Of a DNA stretch of 39,079 nt, positions 17,261 through 26,450 are shown piece after piece; within the stretch, counting starts at the first letter, position 1, and each line of letters opens with the position of its first letter. A program made the translations under genes and the position numbers. The notes below the pieces were generated by a model. It worked only from the letters and a program-made list of their open reading frames with translations, was not told where the DNA came from and did no database searches. This DNA is from Sinorhizobium saheli (GTDB lineage Bacteria > Pseudomonadota > Alphaproteobacteria > Rhizobiales > Rhizobiaceae): positions 1-39,079 of the forward strand of contig NZ_LNQB01000048.1 of NCBI RefSeq assembly GCF_001651875.1, given 5' to 3'.

Positions 17261-19700
17261 GGGCGATCCCCCTCTGTTGGAGCCAATGGAGGGGCCAGTC
17301 GGCCCCGTGTTCGGAATGAAGCGCGCGGATTCGCTTGAGGTCGTCCTTGCCGGATGCGCCGACGAAGGAGAGCGCGACCGGGCCGAGCGCCATGTCGAAT
17401 AGCCTGCGGCCCTCGGGCGAGGCGACGTAATATTCGCGCTTCGGCAGTGCCGTTGCGACGATCTCGATCTGACGGGAATTGAAGCCAATCCTCTCGTAGA
17501 ACTCCCGCGTGCCCGGCTCGCGCGCCGCCCCATTCGGCAGGCAGATTTTCGTCGGGCAGGATTCCTTGAGCACGTCGATGATGCCGGAGCGCTCCGCATC
17601 CGAAATCGATTGCGTCGCGAGCACGACGGCACAATTGGCCTTGCGCAGCACCTTCAGCCATTCGCGGATCTTGTCGCGGAAGACCGGGTGGCCGAGCATC
17701 AGCCATGCCTCGTCGAGGATGATGAGGCTTGGCGCGCCGGTCAGGCGCTTCTCGATCTTTCGGAACAGGTAGGTCAGAACCGGCACGAGATTGTGCTCGC
17801 CCATATTCATGAGCTCCTCGAGCTCGAAGCATTGAAAGGCGCCGAGCGACAACCCATCCTCCTCGGCGTCGAGCAGCTGGCCCATCGGACCGTCAACCGT
17901 ATAGTGATGGAGCGCGTCCTTGATCTCACGCATCTGCACGCCGGAGACGAAATCCGAGAGCGAACGGCCACGAGACTGTGCCATCAGCCCGACCTGCCGC
18001 GAGATGGCATTGCGATAGTCCGGGGTGATCGTCACACCCTGCAGCGACACCAGCGTCTCGATCCATTCGGACACCCAGGCGCGATCGCCGTCCGTCGCAA
18101 GTTCCGCAAGCGGGCAGAAGGCGAGCCCCCTCCCCTCCCCACTTGGCGAGGAGTTCTCCTCGCCGCCGATCTCGTAGTGGTCGCCGCCGAGACCGAGCGT
18201 CAGCGGCAGCATCGAGCGGCCCTTGTCGAAGGCGAAGACCTGCGCTCGGGCGTAGCGCCGGAACTGTGCTGCGATCAGCGCGAGGAGCGTCGACTTGCCC
18301 GAGCCGGTCGGCCCGAAGATCAGCGTGTGGCCGACATCGTCGACATGCAGGTTCAACCGGAACGGCGTCGATCCGCTTGCGACCTGCACCAGCGGCGGCG
18401 AGCCAGGCGGGTAAAAGGGGCACGGCGCCACTGGGCTTCCCGACCAGACAGCATTGAGCGGAATGAGATCGGCGAGATTGCGCGTATTGATCAGTGGCTC
18501 GCGGATATTGGCGTAAGAAACTCCCGGCAGGCTGCCGAGAAAGGCGTCCGTTGCATTCAGGGTCTCGATCCGGGCGCCGAACCCTTCCGCCTGGATCAGC
18601 CGGCGGATCGCCTCGCACTTTTCCTGGAGGCGTGCCTGCTCCTCATCGAAGAGCACGATGACGGGCGTATAGTAGCCGTAGCTGACAAGCTCGGACGAGG
18701 CTTCCGCGATCGCGTCCTCGGTCTCCGCCACCATCATCATGGCGTCCTGGTCGATCGACCGGCTCTGCGTCTGGAAGAGCTGGTCGAAGAACGGCCGCAC
18801 CTTTTGCTGCCATTTCTTGCGGGTGCGCTCGAGCTTCGCCCGCGCCTCCTCGGCATCGAGGAAGACGAAGCGTGAGGACCAGCGATAGCTGAGCGGCATC
18901 AGGTCAAGCGCGTTGAGGATACCCGGCCAGCTCTCGGCCGGAAGTCCGTCGATGGCGACGACGCCGAGATAGCGGTTCTCAACCATCGGCGTCAGCCCGT
19001 GCTGGAGCTCGGCCGTGACCAGCCAGTCGAGATACATGGGGATCTCGGGGAGCCGAACGGGGTGGTTTTCGCCGGTGATGCAAAAGCGGATGAACTGGAA
19101 GAGTTCGTCATAGCGGGCGATGCGGTATCCGCCGCGCTCTTCCACCTCGCGCGTCATCATCCGTCGGATCGACACGACGTTCATGAGATATTGCTCGACC
19201 TCGCGGATCGAGGTGACGAAGGTGTCGAGCGCCTTGTCCGCATAGGTCGCGGATCGACTTGCCGCGTCCGAATAGACATAGCGCGTCAGGCCGGAGCGCC
19301 GCGTCTCCGGCGGTCGCCAGGTCAGGATAAGCGCATGCCGGCTTTCGAAATGGCCCTTCTCCCGTTGGAAATGCGCGCGCCGCTCGGCATCGATCGCCCG
19401 GGTTATGGGGTCCGGAAAATGGCAGTCCGACTCGGCCGGGTAGTCTTCGGTCGGCACCCGCACCGCCTCGACCTGGATCATCCAGCCCGAGCCGAGGCGG
19501 GCAAGGATTGCATTGATCTGCCGCAAGACCTCGTTCCGCTCCGCATCGGTCGAGCTCTCGCTGTCGGGACCGGCAAAATACCAGCCGACCATCAGCGAGC
19601 CGTCCTTGAGCAGGATGACGCCGTTTTCGACCAGCCCCGCATAGGGAACGAGATCGGAAAACGATGGTCCGGAATGCCGGAAGCGCTTGAGTGCAGCCAT
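17232..19700 (-). CDS. trbE: TrbE, VirB4-like conjugal transfer ATPase
   Basis: This is the large ATPase (822 residues) that energises T4SS assembly and transfer. The CagE/VirB4 N-terminal domain covers about 180-400. The AAA domain has the Walker A motif GPTGSGKST near residue 466 and the Walker B segment SLIILDEAWLML at about 690-701. MAALKRFRHSGPSF at ATG 19700 is the usual start; ATG 19712 is an alternative. Between EIGG and LAFCPLAEL there is an extra segment reading EENSSPSGEGRG. At DNA level it contains a 9-bp inverted repeat (18145-18164), and it looks like a small palindromic insertion. The frame is kept and the Walker motifs are intact, so function is probably preserved. Confidence 0.95.
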   Translation of the reverse strand: MAALKRFRHSGPSFSDLVPYAGLVENGVILLKDGSLMVGWYFAGPDSESSTDAERNEVLRQINAILARLGSGWMIQVEAVRVPTEDYPAESDCHFPDPITRAIDAERRAHFQREKGHFESRHALILTWRPPETRRSGLTRYVYSDAASRSATYADKALDTFVTSIREVEQYLMNVVSIRRMMTREVEERGGYRIARYDELFQFIRFCITGENHPVRLPEIPMYLDWLVTAELQHGLTPMVENRYLGVVAIDGLPAESWPGILNALDLMPLSYRWSSRFVFLDAEEARAKLERTRKKWQQKVRPFFDQLFQTQSRSIDQDAMMMVAETEDAIAEASSELVSYGYYTPVIVLFDEEQARLQEKCEAIRRLIQAEGFGARIETLNATDAFLGSLPGVSYANIREPLINTRNLADLIPLNAVWSGSPVAPCPFYPPGSPPLVQVASGSTPFRLNLHVDDVGHTLIFGPTGSGKSTLLALIAAQFRRYARAQVFAFDKGRSMLPLTLGLGGDHYEIGGEENSSPSGEGRGLAFCPLAELATDGDRAWVSEWIETLVSLQGVTITPDYRNAISRQVGLMAQSRGRSLSDFVSGVQMREIKDALHHYTVDGPMGQLLDAEEDGLSLGAFQCFELEELMNMGEHNLVPVLTYLFRKIEKRLTGAPSLIILDEAWLMLGHPVFRDKIREWLKVLRKANCAVVLATQSISDAERSGIIDVLKESCPTKICLPNGAAREPGTREFYERIGFNSRQIEIVATALPKREYYVASPEGRRLFDMALGPVALSFVGASGKDDLKRIRALHSEHGADWPLHWLQQRGIAHAETLLSST
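18145..18164. repeat. inverted repeat inside trbE, small palindromic insertion
   Basis: GGCGAGGAG-TT-CTCCTCGCC is a perfect 9-bp inverted repeat with a 2-base spacer. It is flanked by a polypyrimidine run (CCCCCTCCCCTCCCC) on the 5' side. It encodes the extra residues EENSSPSGEGRG in TrbE at a point where, as I recall, related proteins go directly from EIGG to the LAFCPLAEL segment. Insertion as a short mobile palindromic element is an inference. Confidence 0.5.
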
Positions 19701-19708
19701 TTCGGACC

Positions 19709-20008
19709 TCAATAGCGCCGCCAGGGCGTCGAGGTCGGCCGGTAATAGGCGCGGTAGGATACATGCCGGAGATAGACCCGGCGCATCAGCGGATCGGCCT
19801 TCGCCATCATTCGAAGTGCGGCAAGCGTCACGAGCCAGACCGCAAAGCCGAAAAGCGCCGCATACCAGGTCAGCACGACGAAGATCAGGATGACCGAGGC
19901 AAGTCCGGTCAGGAGAACCAGTTCGCGATCGGCGCCCATCAGCAGGTTCGGTCGCGACAGCGCCCGGTGAATGCGCGAATGGGAAAGCGTGGAGGCCGGC
20001 TCAGCCAT
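19709..20008 (-). CDS. trbD: TrbD, VirB3-like T4SS membrane protein
   Basis: A small 99-residue inner-membrane protein with two adjacent TM helices at about 30-70 ([19 protein letters not shown] and [18 protein letters not shown]). [12 protein letters not shown] precedes them, and the basic C-terminus includes [10 protein letters not shown]. The sequence follows the VirB3/TrbD pattern. ATG 20008 overlaps the trbC stop by 8 bases; the stop is 8 bases before the trbE start. VirB3-like proteins partner the VirB4-like ATPase, which is the next gene. Confidence 0.93.
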   Translation of the reverse strand: MAEPASTLSHSRIHRALSRPNLLMGADRELVLLTGLASVILIFVVLTWYAALFGFAVWLVTLAALRMMAKADPLMRRVYLRHVSYRAYYRPTSTPWRRY

Positions 20009-20393
20009 GGCTTCCCTCCCCTTCCGTATGGGAGGATAAGCTGGCGATCTCGCGCGGCGACGGCGTCCTGGCCGAGGCGATGGATGCGCCGGTCGCCCCG
20101 AAGAGCGCCACGATCTGGGTGGCGCCGAGCAGCACGCCGCCGACAAGCGCGATATAGCAAAGCCGCCGCGCGAAGTCGTTGAGCTCGCCGCCAAAGATCA
20201 GCATCCCGCCGGCGATCGCAACGGCCGCCAGCGCAATGAAGCCGGCGACCGGCCCTGTGATCGACTGCTGGATCTGCTGGAGTGGCGATTCCCAGGGCAG
20301 GCCTCCGCCGGAGGAGGCGAGCGCCGGCTCCAGCATCATGGAAAGGCACGCCAGCGCGACGCCGGCGAGGATGATGGGTCTATTACGCGACAT
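20001..20393 (-). CDS. trbC: TrbC, VirB2-like pilin precursor
   Basis: The 130-residue propilin has a signal peptide ([19 protein letters not shown], then [12 protein letters not shown]). Two hydrophobic helices follow ([21 protein letters not shown] and [22 protein letters not shown]), as in conjugative pilins. The tail [19 protein letters not shown] is probably removed on maturation, as TrbC pilins are trimmed and in RP4 circularised. ATG 20393 overlaps trbB by 11 bases. Confidence 0.93.
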   Translation of the reverse strand: MSRNRPIILAGVALACLSMMLEPALASSGGGLPWESPLQQIQQSITGPVAGFIALAAVAIAGGMLIFGGELNDFARRLCYIALVGGVLLGATQIVALFGATGASIASARTPSPREIASLSSHTEGEGSHG

Positions 20394-21354
20394 GGCTGTC
20401 CTCATCGACCTGTGCATAGTGTTCGGTCCGGTAGCGGGAATTGCTGAAGCCCTCGACGTGGATGATCTCGCGGACCCGTCTCCCCTTCCCCGCCCGTTCG
20501 ATCGAGACGACAAGATCGACCGCCTCGCCGATTACCTCCTGCATCGGCTGCTGGCTTGCTTCCGCGGTCAGCTGCTCGAGTCGGCGCAAGGCGGAGCTCG
20601 CCGTGTTGGAATGAACCGTCGTGACGCCGCCCGGATGGCCCGTGTTCCAGGCTTTCAGAAGAGTAAGTGCTGCGCCGTCGCGCACCTCGCCGACAATGAT
20701 TCGATCGGGTCTCAGCCGCATCGTGCTCTTGAGCAGCCGCGCCATGTCGACCGTGTCGCTCGTGTGCAGCAGCACCGCGTTTTCCGCGGCGCATTGGATC
20801 TCGGCGGTATCTTCCAGGATCACCATCCGATCGTCCGGCGCATTGGCAACGATCTCGGCGATGACCGCATTGGCGAGTGTCGTTTTTCCGGATCCAGTGC
20901 CACCTGAGATCACGATGTTCAGGCGCGATGCGATCGCATTGCGCAGCACCGAGGCCTGCGCTTCGGTCATTACCTTCGACCTCACATACTCTTCGAGCGG
21001 AATAAGCCGGGACGCGCGCCTTCGGATCGTGAAGGCCGGCGACGACACGACCGGAGGCAGCAGGCCCTCGAAGCGGTGTCCCCCGATCGGCAGCTCGCCG
21101 GAAATAATTGGCCTCTCGTCGTCGGCCTCCGATTGCAGCGCATGCGCGACACTCCCGATGACCACTTCCGCGGCGGCCGGGCTCATTGCCCCGGCCGCCG
21201 CCACGCCCTGCTCCAAACGTTCGATGAACAGCCTGCCGTCCGGGTTCAGCATGATCTCGACGACGCTGGCATCATCGAGCGCGACGCAGAGCTGATCGCC
21301 GAGCGCGTCCTGGAGCTTGCGCACAAGGCGAGAATGAGAACGCAGCTGAGTCAC
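20383..21354 (-). CDS. trbB: TrbB, VirB11-like secretion ATPase
   Basis: A 323-residue hexameric ATPase of the VirB11/GspE family. Walker A is [13 protein letters not shown], the Asp box is [11 protein letters not shown], Walker B lies in [13 protein letters not shown], and the His box is [12 protein letters not shown]. The N-terminal domain holds [14 protein letters not shown]. The start is GTG 21354, overlapping the traI stop as GTGA; length and sequence from there match known TrbB. It works at the cytoplasmic face of the transfer apparatus. Confidence 0.95.
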   Translation of the reverse strand: MTQLRSHSRLVRKLQDALGDQLCVALDDASVVEIMLNPDGRLFIERLEQGVAAAGAMSPAAAEVVIGSVAHALQSEADDERPIISGELPIGGHRFEGLLPPVVSSPAFTIRRRASRLIPLEEYVRSKVMTEAQASVLRNAIASRLNIVISGGTGSGKTTLANAVIAEIVANAPDDRMVILEDTAEIQCAAENAVLLHTSDTVDMARLLKSTMRLRPDRIIVGEVRDGAALTLLKAWNTGHPGGVTTVHSNTASSALRRLEQLTAEASQQPMQEVIGEAVDLVVSIERAGKGRRVREIIHVEGFSNSRYRTEHYAQVDEDSHVA

Positions 21355-21983
21355 GCGGCACTCCTCGACCCGAGGATGCCCGTGATGTTCGACTTGTAGT
21401 CTGCTGGGCAAAGCCGATCGAAACTGGCCCGATCCGCTGGCAGGCTTCCCGCGACGGCGATCGTGTTGCCGATCTCCACCGGCTCGCCGAGGCGACGCAT
21501 CGGCCATCCGGCCCGGTTGAGGATTCGCTCAAAGCGGAGATCGGTCGCGGTGACGATTTCGTCGTAGCCGTTCGCCATCGACCATTCGATGATCCCGGCG
21601 AACATGGTGAGCGTCGCAAGGTGCAGCTGGCCCCCTCCCCTACCCGCCTCGAGGTTGGTATCGACGCAGAAGCGCGAGCTCTCGATCATTCCCGGATGAA
21701 CGTCGAGATGCCCTTCCCTCAACAGCTGCGGGAAGGTCTGCTGAAGCATGGTCGGGCCGGACGCGGGCAGAAGACGGGCGCAGCCGGCAACGCGGTCAGT
21801 CGCGTCGATCTCCAGGATGTAGGTTGGCCCGAGCCTGTCGTACTCATCGCGTTCCTCGTCGGCGGTGACCTCCACGTCCCAACCCAGGCGGGACCCGAAG
21901 ACCTGAGCACGCAGGCGGTGCATCTGTGTCAGCAGGCCGCGATGCCGCTCGTAGAGGTCTGGCGAAACGACGAAAATGCGCAT
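21351..21983 (-). CDS. traI: TraI, LuxI-type acyl-homoserine-lactone synthase
   Basis: The 210-residue autoinducer synthase makes N-acyl-homoserine lactone from S-adenosylmethionine and acyl-ACP. Conserved LuxI residues are visible: R24, F29 and W35 in HRLRAQVFGSRLGWDVE, the Asp/Glu cluster in DEERDEYDRLG, R69 in AGCARLLP, and ESSRFCVD. As first gene of the trb operon it gives positive feedback on plasmid transfer, as in Ti-type systems with TraR. ATG 21983 has GGAGTG upstream. The cognate traR receptor is not in the window. Two tra-box-like sites lie upstream of it. Confidence 0.95.
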   Translation of the reverse strand: MRIFVVSPDLYERHRGLLTQMHRLRAQVFGSRLGWDVEVTADEERDEYDRLGPTYILEIDATDRVAGCARLLPASGPTMLQQTFPQLLREGHLDVHPGMIESSRFCVDTNLEAGRGGGQLHLATLTMFAGIIEWSMANGYDEIVTATDLRFERILNRAGWPMRRLGEPVEIGNTIAVAGSLPADRASFDRLCPADYKSNITGILGSRSAA

Positions 21984-22043
21984 GATTCACTCCGTTGAGA
22001 ATCTGATTGCGCATCTATCAATCACCACGACTCGGCCGTGGCT

Positions 22044-22061
22044 ACGTGCAATTTTGCACCT
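22044..22061. promoter_or_regulatory. tra-box-like site near traI
   Basis: ACGTGCAATTTTGCACCT has perfect GTGCA/TGCAC arms around a 4-base AT spacer. It matches about 13 of 18 positions of the Ti-plasmid tra box, ATGTGCAGATCTGCACAT. It lies 60 bases upstream of the traI start, a fitting place for a TraR-type activator site for traI-trb and, in the other direction, for repABC. Confidence 0.6.
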
Positions 22062-22122
22062 CGGTGATTCTGCCGAATCGGGCTTTAGTGCCGTGGATGA
22101 GATCAATGAACATGTGGATGAG

Positions 22123-22140
22123 ACATGCAGATCCGCATTT
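22123..22140. promoter_or_regulatory. second tra-box-like site upstream of repA
   Basis: ACATGCAGATCCGCATTT keeps the tra-box core GCAGATC-GCA, about 13 of 18 positions of the consensus. It sits roughly 210 bases upstream of repA. In related plasmids, TraR binding in this region raises repABC transcription, linking copy number to quorum; here that is inferred. Confidence 0.5.
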
Positions 22141-22349
22141 CCGGCTCGAAGCCGCCAGCTTCGAAGGCGGAGCTAACCTACGGATGTATATGGATGAATC
22201 GGCGTACGCGAAAAGTTCGCAGCGGTTCTGTTAACTTCTCGTTAACCAAAAAGCTCTTGCTCGCCGACCAGAATCCACGCTTATTGTCACTGGCGGAACT
22301 TTACGGGTTTCGCGAAAAATATCGCCACTGGCAAGAAATGGGTTTTGAG

Positions 22350-23564
22350 ATGGCGAAGACCGCCGCGAAAACAGCGCCCGTACCTGAAGGGTTGACCGCA
22401 CTAATGGAGCGTCACGCCGACGCCCTCTCCAGCCAACTTCAAGCACATCATCTCAAGGTGTTTCCTCCGACGTCCGAGAAAGGCATTCGAACCTTTGCGC
22501 CATCGGAGGCGTCAAAGCTGCTGGGCGTCGGTGAATCGTATCTGCGACAAACCGCTTCTGAAATGCCAGAGCTGAACGTCAGCATGAGCCCGGGAGGTCG
22601 GCGGACTTTCTCGATTGAAGACATCCACGCAATCCGCAAGCACATGGACCAGGTCGGCCGTGGCAACCGACGCTACTTGCCGCATCGTCGAGACGGCGAG
22701 CAACTTCAGGTTATTTCGGTGATGAATTTCAAAGGTGGCTCGGGCAAGACGACCACCGCCGCCCATCTCGCACAGTACCTGGCAATGCGCGGGTACCGCA
22801 TTCTAGCAATCGATCTCGATCCTCAGGCAAGCCTTTCCGCCCTCTTCGGCAGTCAACCGGAAACGGACGTGGGTCCAAACGAAACGCTTTACGGCGCCAT
22901 CAGGTACGATGAGGAACAGGTACCGGTCGAGCAAGTCGTCCGCGGAACCTATATTCCCGATCTCCACCTGATCCCAGGTAACCTCGAACTGATGGAATTC
23001 GAGCACGACACCCCGCGTGCCCTGATGAAGCGGAAGGAAGGCGACACGCTCTTCTACGGTCGGATCAGTCAAGTCATTGAAGACATCGCCGACAACTACG
23101 ACGTTGTCGTCATCGACTGCCCTCCCCAGCTAGGCTACCTCACGCTTTCGGCATTGACGGCGGCAACCTCCATCCTGGTCACTGTGCACCCGCAGATGCT
23201 GGACGTGATGTCGATGAACCAGTTCCTGGCGATGACATCGAACCTGCTGCGGGAAATTGAGAACGCCGGCGCCCAGTTCAAGTTCAACTGGATGCGCTAC
23301 CTGATAACGCGTTTCGAACCAAGCGATGGACCGCAAAACCAGATGGTCGGCTATCTGCGGTCAATCTTTGGTGAGAACGTTCTGAATTTCCCGATGCTTA
23401 AGACGACGGCGGTTTCGGACGCAGGCCTGACCAACCAGACCCTTTTTGAAGTCGAGCGCAGCCAGTTTACGCGGTCGACCTATGATCGGGCTTTGGAGGC
23501 GATGAACGCCGTCAACGACGAGATCGAAAGCCTGATTAAAAAAGCATGGGGTAGACCGACATGA
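22350..23564 (+). CDS. repA: RepA, ParA-type partition ATPase of repABC
   Basis: A 404-residue plasmid partition ATPase and autorepressor. It has an N-terminal winged-helix-like region (FAPSEASKLLGVGESYLRQ), then deviant Walker A (NFKGGSGKTTTAAHLAQYL, about 130-150), Walker A' (AIDLDPQASLSALFG) and Walker B (VVVIDCPPQLGYLTLSAL). ATG 22350 (MAKTAAK) gives the standard length; the frame stays open upstream to 22125, and ATG 22338 is a close alternative. Its stop overlaps the repB start (ATGA). With RepB it segregates the plasmid and represses the operon. Confidence 0.95.
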   Translation: MAKTAAKTAPVPEGLTALMERHADALSSQLQAHHLKVFPPTSEKGIRTFAPSEASKLLGVGESYLRQTASEMPELNVSMSPGGRRTFSIEDIHAIRKHMDQVGRGNRRYLPHRRDGEQLQVISVMNFKGGSGKTTTAAHLAQYLAMRGYRILAIDLDPQASLSALFGSQPETDVGPNETLYGAIRYDEEQVPVEQVVRGTYIPDLHLIPGNLELMEFEHDTPRALMKRKEGDTLFYGRISQVIEDIADNYDVVVIDCPPQLGYLTLSALTAATSILVTVHPQMLDVMSMNQFLAMTSNLLREIENAGAQFKFNWMRYLITRFEPSDGPQNQMVGYLRSIFGENVLNFPMLKTTAVSDAGLTNQTLFEVERSQFTRSTYDRALEAMNAVNDEIESLIKKAWGRPT

Positions 23565-24583
23565 GCCGCAAGCACATCCTCGGAGTCTCAACCGACGCAC
23601 CTGATACGTCATCAGCAGACAACCGGACGGCAAAGAGCCGCTCCCTGCCGCTTCTCGGCGTAGTAAGGAAAGAGCGCGACCCGTCAACGAAGCTGACCGC
23701 GAATATAGGCAACGCACTGCGCGAGCAGAACGATCGTCTTGGCCGCGCGGAGGAGATTGAGCGGCGTCTTGCTGAAGGCCAGGCTGTGATTGAACTGGAC
23801 GCCTCGTCCATCGAGCCCTCTTTCGTGCAGGATCGCATGCAAGGGGACATCGATGGGCTCGTTGCTTCAATCCGCGAGCAAGGGCAGCAGGTCCCGATCC
23901 TCGTGAGACCTCATCCTGACCAACCCAGCCGATATCAGGTTGCCTTTGGCCACCGGCGGCTGCGTGCCGTTTCAGACCTGGGTCTTCCTGTAAAGGCAGT
24001 CGTTCGCGACCTGACGGACGAGCAACTTGTCGTAGCGCAGGGTCAGGAAAACAACGAGCGTGAAGATCTTACCTTTATCGAAAAGGCGCGGTTCGCACAT
24101 CGACTAAATAAGCAGTTTTCACGAGAGATCGTCATCGCTGCCATGTCGATCGATAAAAGCAATCTGTCGAAGATGCTCCTGCTTGTCGACGCCCTCCCCT
24201 CCGAGCTTATCGACGCCATTGGCGCGGCGCCAGGAGTTGGACGCCCCAGCTGGCAACAATTGGCAGAACTGGTCGAGACGGCAGCTTCTCCGTCGGACGC
24301 GATCAAATTTGCGGCCTCCGCAGAGGTGCAGGCGCTGCCATCGCCAGACCGGTTCAAGGCGGTGATCGGCCACCTGAAACCGCGTCGGATCGCGCGTGGG
24401 CTTCCGGACGTCATGTCGACCCCGGACGGGGACAGACTTGCGCAGGTGACACAGAGCAAGAGCAAGCTGGAGATCACGATCGACAGGAAAGCCACGCCAG
24501 ACTTTGCCGCCTTCGTACTCGAGCATTTGCCGGCACTTTATCAAGCGCACCGTGCAAAGCATCAACGGAAACAAGGAGACTAA
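23561..24583 (+). CDS. repB: RepB, ParB-type centromere-binding protein
   Basis: A 340-residue ParB-family protein. The ParB domain at about 65-170 includes RPHPDQPSRYQVAFGHRRLRA and the box ENNEREDLTFIEKARFA, followed by an HTH region (MSIDKSNLSKMLLLVDALP) and a RepB-type C-terminal dimerisation domain. It binds parS sites and stimulates RepA. The ATG at 23561 overlaps the repA stop. Two parS-like palindromes after repC are its likely targets. Confidence 0.95.
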   Translation: MSRKHILGVSTDAPDTSSADNRTAKSRSLPLLGVVRKERDPSTKLTANIGNALREQNDRLGRAEEIERRLAEGQAVIELDASSIEPSFVQDRMQGDIDGLVASIREQGQQVPILVRPHPDQPSRYQVAFGHRRLRAVSDLGLPVKAVVRDLTDEQLVVAQGQENNEREDLTFIEKARFAHRLNKQFSREIVIAAMSIDKSNLSKMLLLVDALPSELIDAIGAAPGVGRPSWQQLAELVETAASPSDAIKFAASAEVQALPSPDRFKAVIGHLKPRRIARGLPDVMSTPDGDRLAQVTQSKSKLEITIDRKATPDFAAFVLEHLPALYQAHRAKHQRKQGD

Positions 24584-24589
24584 CCCGCA

Positions 24590-24645
24590 AAAGAAAAGAG
24601 CCCCCTCAACGTTGCCGTCGTGGAAGCCCTTCTGTCTCTTTAGCA
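24590..24645 (-). ncRNA. ctRNA, antisense regulator of repC (inc-alpha)
   Basis: The repB-repC intergenic region is the classical place of the small counter-transcribed RNA that limits RepC synthesis and causes incompatibility. On the minus strand a promoter (TTGACG, 17 bases, GATTCT) points to a start near 24645. An RNA of about 55 bases would end at a T-rich run (TTTTCTTTT) after a GC-rich stem near 24590-24602. AAAGAG and CTCTTT segments could close a long stem. The size matches known 54-59-base ctRNAs; exact ends are estimated. Confidence 0.75.
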
Positions 24646-24650
24646 CGAAC

Positions 24651-24679
24651 AGAATCGCATTTCCTCGAATCTTCGTCAA
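24651..24679 (-). promoter_or_regulatory. promoter of the ctRNA
   Basis: On the minus strand TTGACG (24679-24674) is followed after exactly 17 bases by GATTCT (24656-24651). This is a near-consensus housekeeping promoter placed where repABC ctRNA promoters lie. Confidence 0.7.
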
Positions 24680-24738
24680 GAGTCTTTGGCGCCGTTTTGG
24701 TGAGCGGATTTCTTTTGCCTGCTGAAAGGTGAAAGACG

Positions 24739-25953
24739 ATGCAGATGGGAAGTGTGACGACGCCATTCGGGCGGCGGCCGATGACGCTCGCGCTCGCGCG
24801 GCGCCAGGCGGCTTTGGCTGATATTAGACAAGGCAAGACTGCGGACAAGTGGAAGGTATTCAGGGATGCGTCCGCCGCCATGGAACTGCTCGGGATCCAG
24901 TCCAATAGCCTCGCGGTTCTTGATGCGCTGTTGAGTTTCTATCCTGAGAATGAGTTGAGGCAGGACGCACAACTGATCGTCTTCCCCTCAAATGCTCAGC
25001 TTGCACTTCGAGCGCATGCGATGGCGGGCGCGACTTTGCGCAGACACATCGCCATCCTGGTGGAAGCGGGTCTAATCGTCCGAAAGGATAGCGCCAATGG
25101 AAAGCGCTACGCCCGGAAGGACAGCGACGGCCAGATTGAGAGCGCCTTCGGCTTCGACTTGTCGCCGCTCCTGGCACGGTCCGAAGAGTTGGAGGTGATG
25201 GCGCAGCAAGTAATGGCCAACAGAGCGGCGTTCAGGAAAGCCAAGGAGAACCTGACGATCTGCCGACGCGACGTCCGCAAGCTGATCACGGCCGCTATGG
25301 AAGAGGGTGCCGAAGGCGACTGGCAAGCTTTCGAAGACATCTATGTGGCGCTTGTGGGTAGAATTCCGCGCGTTCCGACGCTTGCCGATGTTACGAGGAT
25401 CATCGAGGAAATGGAGATGCTTCGCGAGGAGGTAATCAAACGGTTGGAAATGCAGGAAGATTCCAGAAATAGTAGCACCAATGCTGCTCATCATGAGCAG
25501 CACATACAGAATTCAAATCCCGAATCCACCTATGAACTTGAACCTAGCTCTGGGAAGGAGCTGGGAGCGAAGCCGAGCAAAATGCGCCGGCCGAAGAGCG
25601 AGCCGATAAAGGTGTTCCCGCTGGGTGTGGTGTTGAAGGCGTGCCCGACGGTATCGGACTATGGACCGGGCGGCGCAATCGGGAACTGGCGCGATTTGAA
25701 GTCGGCGGCGGTGGTCGTTAGATCTACGCTGCGCATAAGCGCGTCGGCCTATCAGGAGGCCTGCGAGGCTATGGGGCCGGAAAATGCAGCCGTGGCGGTC
25801 GCTTGCATCTTGGAGCGTGCGAATTTCATCAACTCGGCTGGCGGCTATCTGCGGGATCTCACAAGGCGCACAGAGCGAGGAGAGTTTTCAATTGGTCCGA
25901 TGATAATGGCGTTGTTGAGGGCCAACGGGCAGGGGAGTTTGCAGGCTGGGTAG
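24739..25953 (+). CDS. repC: RepC, replication initiator
   Basis: A 404-residue initiator protein, essential for repABC plasmid replication; the origin is known to lie inside repC in this family. The N-terminus has the conserved VTTPFGRRPMTLALARRQ, then an HTH/DNA-binding domain with NAQLALRAHAMAGATLRRHI. A variable linker follows at about 235-290, and the C-terminal domain ends with GGYLRDLTRRTERGEFSIGP. ATG 24739 has an AAAGGTGAAAG ribosome site; ATG 24745 is possible. Expression is held down by the antisense ctRNA upstream. Confidence 0.95.
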   Translation: MQMGSVTTPFGRRPMTLALARRQAALADIRQGKTADKWKVFRDASAAMELLGIQSNSLAVLDALLSFYPENELRQDAQLIVFPSNAQLALRAHAMAGATLRRHIAILVEAGLIVRKDSANGKRYARKDSDGQIESAFGFDLSPLLARSEELEVMAQQVMANRAAFRKAKENLTICRRDVRKLITAAMEEGAEGDWQAFEDIYVALVGRIPRVPTLADVTRIIEEMEMLREEVIKRLEMQEDSRNSSTNAAHHEQHIQNSNPESTYELEPSSGKELGAKPSKMRRPKSEPIKVFPLGVVLKACPTVSDYGPGGAIGNWRDLKSAAVVVRSTLRISASAYQEACEAMGPENAAVAVACILERANFINSAGGYLRDLTRRTERGEFSIGPMIMALLRANGQGSLQAG

Positions 25954-26024
25954 GCTTCGATGAGAGCGACCTTCAAATCCAATGCTGCTGGAGCGGTGCA
26001 TGGAAGCATCGAAGTCATTTTTAT

Positions 26025-26042
26025 GGTGGTCAGCTGACCACC
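26025..26042. repeat. parS: parS-like centromere palindrome 1
   Basis: GGTGGTCAGCTGACCACC is a perfect 18-base palindrome 72 bases after the repC stop. The core CAGCTG and the GT...AC ends resemble the 16-base palindromic parS sites of repABC plasmids (consensus recalled as GTTN4GCN4AAC), though positions 3 and 14 differ. The place after repC is usual for these centromeres. Confidence 0.65.
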
Positions 26043-26450
26043 GCTCTAAGTAATTGAAAACCAAAAGCTTTTTATGACAACCTTTCGGTTTAGCGACTAC
26101 GCGGGTTCGACGTGCATCTTCTCGCTGTGGTATCAGACCCCCATGACGCGAGCCCGCGATATAGGCTACGCCCGCTCCTGGTCGCCATAACCTCGCGGCG
26201 GAGGCCAGGGAAGGTGCGCCGCTCTGATGGCGCAATTGACGACTTTCTCCCCGGGTTAAGAGGTCAGAGGACCGGACTGCCTCGAGACAGTTGCGAGGCC
26301 GCAGCAGCTAACATGAGAGCGAGTGCTGAGGATCCTCCCTGCGTCCGCTGATGAAGCCCTGGTAGAAAGCAATGAAGGACCGGAAGACTTTGACGGCTGA
26401 ATCGCAGAGGCCATACCGTCGCAGCTCGGAGCGGCGAAGGTGCTTCGGTG

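Larger units (their letters stand above)
21984..22349. promoter_or_regulatory. divergent traI-trb / repABC control region
   Basis: This 366-base gap between divergent operons carries the two tra-box-like sites listed separately and must hold the promoters of traI and repA. An open frame runs from 22125 into repA, but RepA similarity begins only after 22350, so the upstream part is taken as leader. I could not fix -10/-35 elements with confidence. Confidence 0.6.

Noticed and set aside
17610..18875. 421-codon plus-strand open frame
   Set aside because: It lies fully antisense to trbE, which has clear ATPase motifs; the frame is Arg/His-rich without domains.
22125..22349. N-terminal extension of RepA
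   Set aside because: The frame is open, but RepA family length and similarity start near 22350, and a tra-box-like site overlaps the extension's start.
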